Assembly (NCBI RefSeq): GCF_963662255.1
Contig: NC_085071.1
Location: forward strand, 6,054,333-6,118,332
Direction: 5' to 3'
Length of the DNA: 64,000 bases
Origin: Cinclus cinclus
Taxonomy: Eukaryota; Chordata; Aves; Passeriformes; Cinclidae
The translations under genes were made by a program, and so were the position numbers. Positions 15,714 to 27,092 of the stretch are shown one piece after another. The notes beneath the pieces are model-generated. The model was given only the letters and a program-made list of their open reading frames with translations, was not told the origin of the DNA and made no database searches. The stretch's first letter is position 1. Every line of letters begins with the position of its first letter.

Positions 15714-18700
15714 ATGGCGGAGTCGGTGCTGGAAGTTGTGGGCCGGCTCCAGGCGCGGCTGGCGGGTAGCGCCGAACCCAAGAAGGTGATGGGGGCTGCC
15801 TCAGCCGGCCGGGGCCCCGGCGGTGGGGACGGGGGTCGGGAGTGCGGGGGGCGCAGGGCAGGGCCTCGCTCCGCCCGACTTTCCCCTGCGTGGAATTCCG
15901 TGCCGGGCCGGGGCCGCGGTGCCTGGGGTGAGACGTGCGAGCTGCCCGGCGCTTGTCACCGGCTTGCAGGCCCTGGGGGTCCCGTTGCTGCGGGCGGGTG
16001 TCCTTTGTGGGGTCCCCCCGTGGCAGTGGTGGGCGGGCGTCCCTCTTTAGAGGCCCCCCGTGGCAGGCTTGGGGTGGTGGCAGGGTTCTCATGGCAGGTC
16101 CTCCTTGGGCAGTGGCAAGCAGGGGGGTCCCTTTTGGGGTCCCCCTGGCAGGGCTGGGACCCGGCTGGGCCGACGGGCAGCGGAGAACTCGCCGGAAAAG
16201 TCTTGCCTTGGTGACGTGTTCGGTGGTGGAGCCGCGGTGCCGAGTGAGCCCACGCAGGGAGGCACCGCCGCGGGGCTGGGGGGGACACGGCTCCCAGCCC
16301 AGAGCTGACTCCTGTCGCCTCCGTTCCCTCTGGCCTTGGCGGACTTGCTTGGCTTTTCTTGCCCCTCTCCATGTGCCTGCTGCCAAAATATTCTGCCCGC
16401 AGAGGCTGTGGTGGAACGGCTGCTGTGCTGCCCCGACCTGCCTTGGGCTCGCTGTGCTCGGTTACAGTGACTGTCCTGCTGGGCACCAGCGTTCAGAGCT
16501 GGATTTTCTAGTGAAATTTGGAATTGTGGTTGAACTTGGGCATGCTGTTGCTCCATTCTCCCGTTTTAAAAGGGGGAGCATCTGTTGAGAGTATTCACAC
16601 GTGTTTGGTTCACGTTTTGTGTAATTCATGTGAAAGAGGAGGCAGGCAGGGCTGTGCAGCTGCTCCGTGCTGGGCCGTCTCTGTTTCAGTGAGACAAACA
16701 CCTGCAGAATTCGCTTCCCGAGATCTCCCACCACCCAGGGAGAAGAGAGGATGCTCGAGTGCTGACCCTTTGAAATAGGAGCCCCTGTAAGGAGCTCCAG
16801 CCTGGCTGGGGGTGATGCGATGGGATCTGGTTACTCTTCTCACCCTCTCAGCCAGGACCAGAGTAGGCTTTAACTGGTGGAGCCCCATATGGAGCTGAGG
16901 GACTGCCAGGGAATCAGTTCCAGGGGATCTGAGTTTCGTGGTGCTGAGACCATGGGCAAGACTTCAAATATTGTCTCAGCGCTCCGTGCACAGAGAATTA
17001 GTGCTGCTGTTCCTTGCCCCTTGTGTGAGCTTGGGGCAAGAACTGCTGGTGATTTTCTGAAGCACTGCAAGTCTCGGGGCACTGTTTGCACAGCCCAGCT
17101 CTTTCTCCAGTGACCTTGTGGTGTGAAGTCGTTTCTTGCTCTGTTGATCCTGGGCAGTTTTGCAAGGGCAGGCAGAGGAGGTAAAGCAGGGCAATGACTT
17201 GAAAACCTCTTTTCTTCCCCAGCAGAAAGGCCCTGTGACCTATATTCTTTATTTCTGATACTTTTCCAACCAAATCCTCAGAAGCATTAGTGCTTTAAAG
17301 CCTGAATTTACTTGCCGTTGCATTGTCTTGATTGATCTTGTGAGGATCTTCCTGTTGAAAAAAAATCTTACCCTGTCAGCAGGACAAATCCATGGCATCC
17401 CTGGGTGCTGCCCATTTCCAGTCCTTACTTTTCTTGCCTGGTCCTTTTAAAACATTTTATCAGGAATGTGAAAAAATAATATTAGCCCAGTATTGTGTAC
17501 AACTCACTGTCTTGCTGAAAGGTGTAAAGTGTTGTTATTCCTGGTTTTGGGTAAAAATTGGGCTGCTGGCATGGAACAGTGCGAGTGAAGTCTTGGACAA
17601 TGCTGTCATGGTTTGGAAAAAGTCCTTTTTTTCCAGCAGAGGAGGTACAAGCTCTGCTCCAGGGCTATGGGAAGAAAGAGAAGGAAAACATGAGCAAGAA
17701 CATCTTCACAGAGGCAAAGCAGCCAGGCTGTGCTGGAGCAATTTGATATTAGTGTGTGTTTTTAGTGTCGTAACGGTCTGGCTGCCTTCTTTCAGAGAAA
17801 GAAAACCATCCACCCATGTTCAACAGAACTTGATTGGAGCTGGAACTCAGGGAAGGTTTTATGGGTTGTGTCTTGGTTGACTGAAGCCCTGCCCTGTGCT
17901 GGGGTGTTTTAGAAGAGTTTTGTGTTATATGTCTCACAAGACACGAGCCTGGTGTTTTCTGATTTGTATGATCTTGGTTATTTCCAAGATGAGCTGCTAG
18001 ATTTAGAGTCCCAGGATTGTTACAGGTTGGAAGAGATCTCCAGGATCGAGTCCAACCTTTGACTGAACCCTTCCATATCAACTGAGTTCCACACTGAGTT
18101 GTTTCTTGAACACATCCAGAGATGGGGACTCCACCATCTCCTTCCAATGCCTGACCACTTTTCTGTGAAGAAATTCTTCCTGTTGTCCAAAATTCTTCCT
18201 GATGTCCCTTTAAGCCTCAGTGGGATGAACTCCATCAGCTTGTTTCCAAAGAAATTAAAGTTTAGTACGAGTTTTTAAGCCTCACTGCATCAAAGTTGTC
18301 TCACTTGGTGCATCTCATGCACAAGGATTTGTGTTCCACAGAGGAACTGGCTGCAGTGGCTGTGGAATAACAGATCCTCTTGAGATGTGTTCTGGATCAA
18401 GTGTATGGCTCCCCTGGTCTCCAACCACAGTGAGAACAGCATTTCTCTTCCTGGAATTCAGCCCTGAAGGCAACAAATAACTAAAGAGCAAACACAACTT
18501 TGGGAGATGCTACAGTGGGGTGTAGCTAGAAAATATGTGGGAGGATTCAGGGATACCAGAACGAGTTCTCCTTTGGTTCTTACTCTCACAGTGGGGTTTT
18601 GAAAAAAAGGTTTTGAAAAAACCTTTCTAGGAATTTAATTAGCTCACAGATGTGCTGTTGCTTTTGTATTGTCCTGGTTTACTAATTTTTTTTCTATCCA

Positions 18701-21700
18701 GTACAAAAATCCATCCTTCTTTCCTTTCCTGTCCTCTTTGCTCACACAAGTCCAAACTCCTTTATGACCAATCCCAGAAGGATTTAGGCTTTCCTAGAGA
18801 GATCCTGACCCCTGAACTGTGGCAGGCAGGCCGAGGAGAGGCAGCAGAGTTGGGCTCTGTCTCTGCTGCCTTTGGTTTGATGGCTTCAATTGCCAGAGCA
18901 CTTGTTGAGCAGCCGTGCTGGCAAGGCAACAGCAGCCACTCTTGGTATCAGTGTTTTACTCTTCTAAACCAAGAAAACCGAAACCTTCTGTCACAGTTAT
19001 TAGGTCCTGAATATAAAGGAGTGGTTTCTAGTGAACAGAAGTTGTGGTTTTGCTTAAGTCAGAGGAACTCTTGTCTGGGTGTCGAGGAGTGTTTCCTCTC
19101 TGAAAGCAACAGCACTCCTCAAATAGATTAAAGGAACTCATTTGCCTCCAAAGGAAGGAAACCTGCAAACCTGTGTGATCCTTGCACGGTGGCCATGGGG
19201 GTGACTGGGTGTCAGCTTAGGCTGACTGTGCTGATTTGAGCACGAGCACAGTGCTTTAAAGAGAAGATCTTCTGGATCAGGGGCAGCCCTTTGTATGGCA
19301 TATAGCATAGGAGTGCTGAGCACAGCCTGGGCTGTATAGGGGCTATAATAATGGGAATGCTGATGAGGCTGGACTGTGGCTATAGCTGAGCTGTGGGAAA
19401 TGATGTGAGGGGCAACAGTGCTGTCAGATGTGTTCTACCATGTACTGTAGCTACAGAGCCAACAGACATCGTGGTGAGGCCATGTCCCAAACCACCTGGG
19501 TGGCAGAGGTACAGGATCATGCCCTTCACTTAGAATTCCACAATTAGGGTTGGAAAAGACCTCCAGGATCATTGAGTCCAGCTTGTGACCAATCCCTGCC
19601 TTGTCAGCCAGCCCTGAGCCCCACATCTGGTCAATCCTGCAACACCTCCAGGGATGGTGATTCCACCACTGCCCTGGGCAGTCCATTCACATCCCTGGCC
19701 ACCCTTTCCTGAAGAAATTTTCCTTGGGGTCCAATGTGAATCTCCCCTGGTGCAGCTTGAGGTTGTTTCTTCTTGCCAAGCTCCTTGTTGGAGAGGGCTC
19801 TGTCCCATGGAGCAGCTGAAGGTGCTAGCAGAGCCTTGTCTGGGGTGTGTGGAGGAAAAAACACTTCCCTGGTGTTTGGTGAACGGAAGAGAGCTGGGCG
19901 AGAGGGAGGGAATTTGGAAGGGATCAGGTGCTGTTTTAGCACCTGATTGAAGAGAGCCTGTCAGCAGTGGAGACACAGGTTCCCCTCTTAGGTCTTGAAA
20001 AGCATCTAGAAATCTTCCTTCCCCTTTTTATTTTGGTTTGTTGTCACCCCTCTTGCCTAGGGGTGTGATTCCACCACCACCTTCTGAGAGTCACAGGCTT
20101 CCAAGTCTTTTCTTCCTCTTGCTGTGTGTTTCTGTTCCAGTGCTTTAAGCCACGTTGAAGTTGCAGTCCCGTGTGAAGCAAACTTTAATATTTGAGTGTA
20201 TTACAAGACTTTCAGGTGGGTTCCTGTGGGCAGAGACAAGATCTTTTTGCAGCTGGCCCTTGTGTTCAGCTTCTCAGGACCTTTTTTTTGGAGTAAGACA
20301 GCAGCTCTCAGCCACTTGGATCTTCCTAACAAGCTCTCAGGCAGTGCAGCATTTTCTTCCTCCCTAATCCCCATCTGTGGTTCCCTGTGACAACTCTGAA
20401 CACTTCTCCTCTTGTCTCCACAGCTGCTCAAGAGTCTGAAGAGGCTGTCAGAGTTACCCATCACAGTTGACATTCTCGTGGTAAGTGCTGTGAAATCTCT
20501 GGGGCTTTTCATGGTGTCTGTGGAGAGATGTTTTCCATGGAGGTGCTGCTTTCCCTGGAACAGGGTGTGTTGCTTTGGCCACCTGCTCCAGCCCAGTGAC
20601 ATGGGTGTGATTGTGATAAGGTTCTGGAAATGCCAGGCACGGGCAAGGAGCATGCCAGGGCAGGTGGGAAGCCATGGAGAACAGTTTGTCATGCTCATTT
20701 CTCCCAAAAGCTTAACACCTGACTGGGATATGAGTGCTGGAGCAGATCCCAGCAATAACAAATCAGCAGGAAATGAGAAAGTGCTAATCCTTACAGTTTT
20801 TAATGGCTTCTGTCTTCAAACTTGCCAGCTCTCATGGTAAATACTGACTTGGGTTATTAATATGAATAATAAGTGTTTGGCTAAGGTAGAATTAACTCTT
20901 TGATTTGCATGTAGTGAGTGATATCAAGCAGCTGAAAACATAATAAAATATCTTTGCTGTTAGATCAAGGAACTTTCTCCCTGGCAGCAGTAGGGAGTGT
21001 GTTGATTCTGTTGACTCTTTAGGGAGTTTAGCAGGGGTGAGAATTCGTGTTTTGCTAAGATGGGTTCGTGGCTCTTTCCTGAAGGAGACAGGAGTTGGGA
21101 AGACTGTGAACAGCCTGAGGAAACACGAGCTCGTGGGAGACTTTGCCAAGGACCTCGTGGCAAGGTGGAAGAAACTGGTGCCAGTGGCCCAGGAGGCAGA
21201 GCGGTGAGTGAGCCCCATGGATGAGCTTTGGGAATGTTTTTTCAGTGGATATTTCAAACCTTTCTGGCCAAGGCTCTGGAAAAACTTGTAAAGCCAATAT
21301 ATGAACTCTGCCTGGGGGTTTTGCCTTGTTTTGGCAGAAACTTCCTGCCTTTGCTGGCTCTGGAGTGTTGGGGTGATGACAGCTGCAGTTTTCATGTGGA
21401 AGTTGGGGCCAACTTTCAAGAATTTGCAGTTTGATGAAGACATTAACAGGAGATGCCAAAAAAAGTGCCCTTAATAAAGCAAAAGATGCAGTCGGCATGC
21501 TTCCCATTTTATGATTCTGAAGACAGGAAGTTCTAGGCCCAAGTTGTTTGAAAGAATGCTTTTATGAGCCAGAATCCTATGGAAACTGGAAGTTATTGCT
21601 AGCAGGCATGTGGCAGTAACAAAGCTGTGTTGAATCCAACAGAGATCAAATAGATTTGAATGATAAAGGCCCAGTTATTAATGGGAATTTAAAGGAGTGG

Positions 21701-24700
21701 TATTCCCACGTGTTGAACTGGGGTATATTTCCCACAGGACCACACAGCCAGGAGTGTGTAGGTACAGAGAAGGTTCTGTCTCTAGTCCTAATAAAAGTGC
21801 TTCATCAATTCTTGCACTAGAAATGCAGTTTTTAAATCACTGATTGTTGCTGTTCCTTAGAGATTTAGTGAGATTTTTGCCACAAAGCTACCAGATACAA
21901 CCTTGGTCTTCTGTGAGAGGTGTTCCAGTCCAGGGAATGACTCTTTTCATTCATGTTGGGCAGTATTAATCTCTTTTTGGTTTCTTCTCCCTTCAGAAAT
22001 AACCTGGACTCTGAAGACCGTGACTATGAGAGGAGCAGCTCGAGCAAAAGGCATCAGGAATCTTCCCTCAGAGAGGATGAGGAGGCTGATCAGGATTACT
22101 CAGAACCCTTCCAGCCTTCTTGCAGCCAGTCCTATAGCCCAGATCATAGGGAAAAGAAGTCCAAAAGATATCCTAGGCCTGAGAGAGCCCATGAGACTTA
22201 TGGCTATAGCAGCCACCAGGGGAAGGGCTGGGGCAGATCCTCCCCCGTGCTCTCTTCAGACCAGGAGTACTCGGACTGTGGACAAGCTGTGTCACCTGAG
22301 CCCAGTGAAAGCCCTCAGGATATGGACACAGACCCTTATGCCTCTGAGGAGCAGGAAGAACCAGCACTATTCCATCGGAAAACCAGCAAAGGTCACAGCT
22401 TCCAGGAGAAGCTCGGGGCAGGCCGGGAGCGCGGCTCCAGCGATTTCTGTGACAAAGGGAACGCGAGTCGGAGCAAAGAGCACAAATCCTCGCACAAGAA
22501 GCAGCGACTCGATGGCAGAGGGGATGACAGGACCTCTGCCTTCAGCCCAGAGAGGTTGCACAAAGCCTCTTTTAAAGAGCAGCTCCGAGAATCCCCCATG
22601 GCAGCGGCCGGCAAGGAGAAGCAGAGAACGTCAGAGGGCACCAAAAAGGAAAAGAATCGGGAAAGTGGCAGCTCCAGGAAGGAGAAGCTGCACTCGTTGC
22701 CACACTCAGAGGAATCTTTGGACAACCATGTCAAGAAACAAAAGCATCGGGACTCTGAGAAAAGCAAATTGGAGAAGTCCAAGCAGAGCCTGGAGAGCTC
22801 GAACTCAGAGAAACGAAAAGCTAACAGTGACTCTGGCAATAGGATCAAGGAAAAGGGGGGTTCTGGGAGCTTAAAGTCTTCAGAGGGGAAGCGCAAAATC
22901 TCTGATGTGGACAAAAAATCAGTGGGTTTTTCTTCAAATCCTGGGGAGGGGGAAGCAGAGGATGAGTTTGAACAACCTACAATGTCGTTTGAATCATATC
23001 TCAGCTATGACCAGCCCCAGAAAAAGAAAAAGAAAGTGGTCAAACCCTCTGCTGGGCCAGCTGGGGACAAAGACCGAGGGCACAGCAAGCAGAACGGATC
23101 CAAAGCCAGCACCAACAGCTCGAGCTCCAGTCAGAAAAGTCCAAGCCACAAGAGAACAAGTGAGAAAAAGGCAGAGAAGAAAACCCCAGAGCCTCCTAAA
23201 CCAGAGAGGGTAAGGTTTGCTAAGAAAGCAGAGTGTCTGTGAAAGTGAGCTTAGAATCCAGCCCAGTTTGCAGTGCCTGTCCTGCTAACAAGGTTCCCAT
23301 GTCTCTTCTCTCAAGTATTTATGCTTCTCTAAAATGGACCTTTTTAAGTGTCCAGAAATGGGAGAACTGGTGGTACAAGGCAGCTCGTTCCAGACAAACC
23401 TCCTTTTGTGAAAGGCTGAAAAAATGAGCAATATTTCTGTACAGATCCTTTGTCACATGGGTGCCAGGGTTTGGTGTATAAATAGGGTGTTCTAGTAAGC
23501 AAAATCTTCACTGTTTCATCTTTTTACTCAACTTTGAAACACTTCACAAAGTGTTTTTTATAAGGCTTAACAGCATTTTCAATCCTGCTTTGCCATTCAT
23601 TCTAATAAGTACTTCATAAAACTCCATATCAAAATTTTCAGTTTCCCTCAGTTTCTGAGGTTCCCTTCTCTTCCACCAGTGCAAAGTTTTTGCAGGAAGA
23701 GGAGAAGATGGCAGAACTGGTAAATGAGTGTCAGAGATCAAGGAAATGCTTCTGCTTGTCCTGAATATGTTAAAAACATGTATGGTTCTTTCTGGAAGGC
23801 GTTGAATGATTCAGATCCCAAATTTTGGCTTCTTCCTATTGGCAGCTACCCCCTGAGCTTGTTCCTGAGCTTGGTGCAAACTGAGCAGCATGGAGTGGTT
23901 TATTCAAAATATGCAAAAAACCCCACGGTTCAGTGCTGTTTGTACACTGGTGGAATGTCACATTCTGCTGTACTCCTGTCTTATTCCATGTACATCCTCT
24001 CCTTCCAGATAATTTTAGATGTGGTACCAACGTTACCAGACATCCCCCTGCCCCCCATCCAGGCCAATTATCGTCCTCTTCCCTCGATCGAGTCCATCAC
24101 CTGCTCCCAGCCAAAAAGGAAAGGTATGTTGGGCAGGAAAATGGGTTTGGAATGAGCCAGATTGTGGGAGAGAGCAGCAGTGGATGCTGACTGGGTGCAA
24201 GTCTTTCCGTTGGGATCTGCCAAGGGCAGAGGTTTCAGACAAAAAGCAGCTGCTGCCCACGTGCTCCATCAGAAATGAGAAGAATCCTTCAGTGATGTTC
24301 CTCTGGGGCTCGGGCTTTACACTTGGCCTTCCTGAACGTGCTCTGAGGCCTCTTGGAAAAGATTTTGCCCTTTAGGTCACTTCTGGGTGACTCCAATTTG
24401 TGCCATTTATCAGGACAGGCTATTTTTCTTCTCCTTCCCCTCCTCACTCCAAGCATTTTCCTCCACAGCAGTGTCCTCACCAGTGGAGGAGAGCGAAGCA
24501 GGTTTCACAGGCCGGCGGTTAAATTCCAAAATGCAGGTGTACTCTGGCTCCAAAACTGCCTACCTCCCAAAGATGATGTCCCTGTACCAGCAGTGTATCA
24601 GGGTCCTCAGCAACAACATTGACTGTAAGTATTTTCCTCTTCTCAGAGTCACTGTGCATGTGCACTGAATTTTGGCAACTTGTTGGTACAGACCCCAGCA

Positions 24701-27092
24701 CTTCCTCCTTTGTGACAAATATGGGATAAATCCCACTGGAAGTCCAGGTGCTGCAGAGATCAGCATCCAGGATGTTTTCAAGCAGTGCTAAAGCACTGGA
24801 AAATGTGGCAAACAGAGCTTGATAAAACAGAGTTAAGATATTTCTTAACTTGGAGATATTGGTGCTTGAGGTTCCTTTCTCCTCCCCTCATCCTGTGTGG
24901 TGTTGTGCAACACTGCAGTTTTTTCACTGTGTTTCAAGGTGTTAAGCCCTGTCCTTGGCAAGGAAGGAGCAGGATAATTAATACCCTGTGCTTCTTGTTT
25001 CTATCTAGCAATCTATGAAGTGGGTGGTGTCCCTTTCTCTGTGCTGGAGCCTGTGTTGGAGAGGTGCACCCCGGAGCAGCTGTATCGCATCGAGGAATGT
25101 AACCATGTGAGTGCCTTGGCCTGGGAGAAGGGATGTGATGTGCAGGGCTGTCCTCACCTGCAAGAGCAGAATATCAAACAAATCTTTTTGATGGAAAGAG
25201 CTGGCTTTCACTAGTCCTGAGTTCCTGACTTGGCTGCACGCGGGCCCTGCTGGAATTCCAGTGACACCAGCACTGAGCTGCTGCTGAGGGAAAAGGGACT
25301 GGAAGAGTCAGGAGGGATCCCAACTTTGTCTGGGTTTGCTTCAGGTTCTGGTGGAGGACACGGATCAGCTGTGGCACAACCACTGCCTGAGAGACTTCAA
25401 GAACGAGAAGCCCGAGGAGTTTGAGTCGTGGCGGGAGATGTACCTGCGGCTGCACGACGCGCGCGAGCAGCGCCTGCTCATGCTGGCACGCAACATCGGC
25501 TCTGCCCACGCCAACAAACCCAAAGGTGGGCCTGAGAGAGGCCATCTGGGCTTAAAACCAGTCCAGTGTAGGAGCAGCTTAACTCAGTGTGCTTGCCTTT
25601 GCTTGGTTTAGTGATGTCTTGCTTTCATCCATGATGGTGTTGATGCAGTTCAATATTTTATAGCAATGATGAGTAGGCTCCTGTTCCGTGCGGGTTGTCC
25701 GTGCTAGCATGGAAGAGGACCAGGGTGGGGGGAAACATTCCTGGGTTTTGGGTGAACTTAATGAGAACTGCTGCGCTGATCACTCTGATTTCTCACTGTG
25801 AGAGATTTGGACCTTAGGAAGGAGGTTTGAACTATTTTCAGAAGGAGAAAGGAGACTGTCACTATTTCTTTAGATTGGATGGATTGGGGAGGGGTGGATG
25901 AACTGTCAGTAGTAAGACAAGCAGTGAGGAGCCTCCTTTACAGCCAGCTGGATGAAAGTGATGTTTCCTTCTGGCCTGTTGCAGGGAGAGTGGCCAAGAT
26001 GGCATTTGTGAACTCTGCAGTAAAGCCCCCTCGGGATGTACGGAGGAGACAGGAGAAGTTTGGAACTGGAGGCCCTCTTCTGCCGGAGAAGACCAAGTGA
26101 GTGTTTCTCTGTACCACTTGCTGCTGCTCAGGGCCTCCTGCCAGCTGCCTTCTGAAGCTCAAGAAAGGATACTGTGTGTCTGGCAGCTCCTTTTGCAGGG
26201 AAACTTGTAACTGTAATCGCTGTTTCCTGCTGGGAAGCACAGAGATCCGGGTTCTACCTTGTATCAGCCTTGCTGCTGCTACAAATGTGACTTGTGTCTG
26301 CAGAATTGCCTCAAACCACGGTGAGTCCTTGATGGAAGTGCCTGTCCTGTGTCTGTTCCAGAATAAAACCAGTCCTGTACACATCCAACAAAAGCCACGC
26401 TCGGGCGAGTGACGAGCAGTCCTACGATGGGCCCAGCACCAGCAGTGCCCACTCAGTCCCATCTTCAGGTAGCACCTTCTCCTCCTACGACCCCAGGAAA
26501 CCCCCTGTGAAGAGTAAGTACAACCTGCAGGACATCCCTGTGCTCTCTTAGAGCTTCTCCTTCACAAACAGCTGCTGCTGCTGCTGTGGGAGAATTGCAG
26601 GCTGCGCAGGAGGGTTGGTGTTGGTATGTGTCCTCTGTTCAAACTTGTTTGCATGAGGAACAGCAAAAGGAAACATCTGATTCACCTGCTCAGAGCTGAC
26701 TGTATCAGCCTGTCCTAATGGTAGCACAACCTCTGCCTTTGGCCTCCTGCTGCCCTGAGTCTGTCCAGCTGTTTGGAATTGGGAGTGCAGCTCTCTTGGG
26801 AAGGAAGCAGGGAGGGTTTAACCAGGGATCTGTGTTTGTGCAGTGCAAAAAGCAGTGGCTTCTCCTCAGTCTGTGACCTGAAAACTCTGATGAGCTCTGC
26901 TCAAACACTTCTGTCGTCCAGGGCTGCAGTTTTCAATTGCTCTCAGCTCTTCTTCTATCACTTTTACTTTCTTTTTATGTTTGTTTCTTTGATTCAGTGG
27001 TGTTTTTTTTTTTTTCTTTCTCTTTTGCAGAAATTGCACCAATGATGGCAAAGACTATCAAAGCTTTCAAAAACAGGTTCTCTCGGAGATAA
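15714..27092 (+). CDS. ELOA: Elongin A (transcription elongation factor, TCEB3)
   Basis: Catalytic subunit of the Elongin (SIII) complex with Elongin B/C; it suppresses RNA polymerase II pausing and recruits a CUL5 ubiquitin ligase. Eleven exons: 15714-15785, 20424-20480, 21085-21203, 21997-23209, 24009-24123, 24469-24624, 25009-25106, 25345-25525, 25985-26096, 26362-26513, 27031-27092. The sum is 2337 nt, 778 residues, against about 770-800 in mammals. Exons 1-3 encode the TFIIS N-terminal (LW) domain ([18 protein letters not shown]). Exon 4 (1.2 kb) encodes the low-complexity Ser/Lys/Glu-rich middle ending in [17 protein letters not shown]. Exons 6-9 hold the Elongin A domain, including the Elongin C-binding region ([16 protein letters not shown]) and [16 protein letters not shown]. 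The C terminus is [16 protein letters not shown]. Intron 1 is 4.6 kb. The start is the [12 protein letters not shown]; human isoforms add an upstream extension not seen here. Confidence 0.97.
18013..18235 (-). mobile_element. CR1 LINE 3' fragment in ELOA intron 1
   Basis: Reverse-oriented CR1: starts with the complement of the 3' tail (GGTTGGAAGAGATCTCCAGG, GAGTCCAACC) and continues through GACTCCACCATCTCC and GAAGAAATTCTTCCTG. No full-length reverse transcriptase frame. Confidence 0.85.
19540..19830 (-). mobile_element. CR1 LINE 3' fragment in ELOA intron 1
   Basis: Reverse-oriented CR1 with GGTTGGAAAAGACCTCCAGG, ATCATTGAGTCCAGC, CACCTCCAGGGATGGTGATT and CTTTCCTGAAGAAATTTTCC, the usual order read from the 3' end. 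Confidence 0.88.

Noticed and set aside
15460..16386. 308-codon minus-strand frame over the ELOA promoter and first exon
   Set aside because: CpG-island composition effect; Arg/Pro/Gly-rich, no splice structure or known domain.
23680..23730. Extra ELOA exon (a GAAGAGGAGAAGATGGCAGA stretch after an AG)
   Set aside because: Exon 4 joins exon 5 in phase without it and the human protein has no matching segment; its GTAAAT donor is weak.
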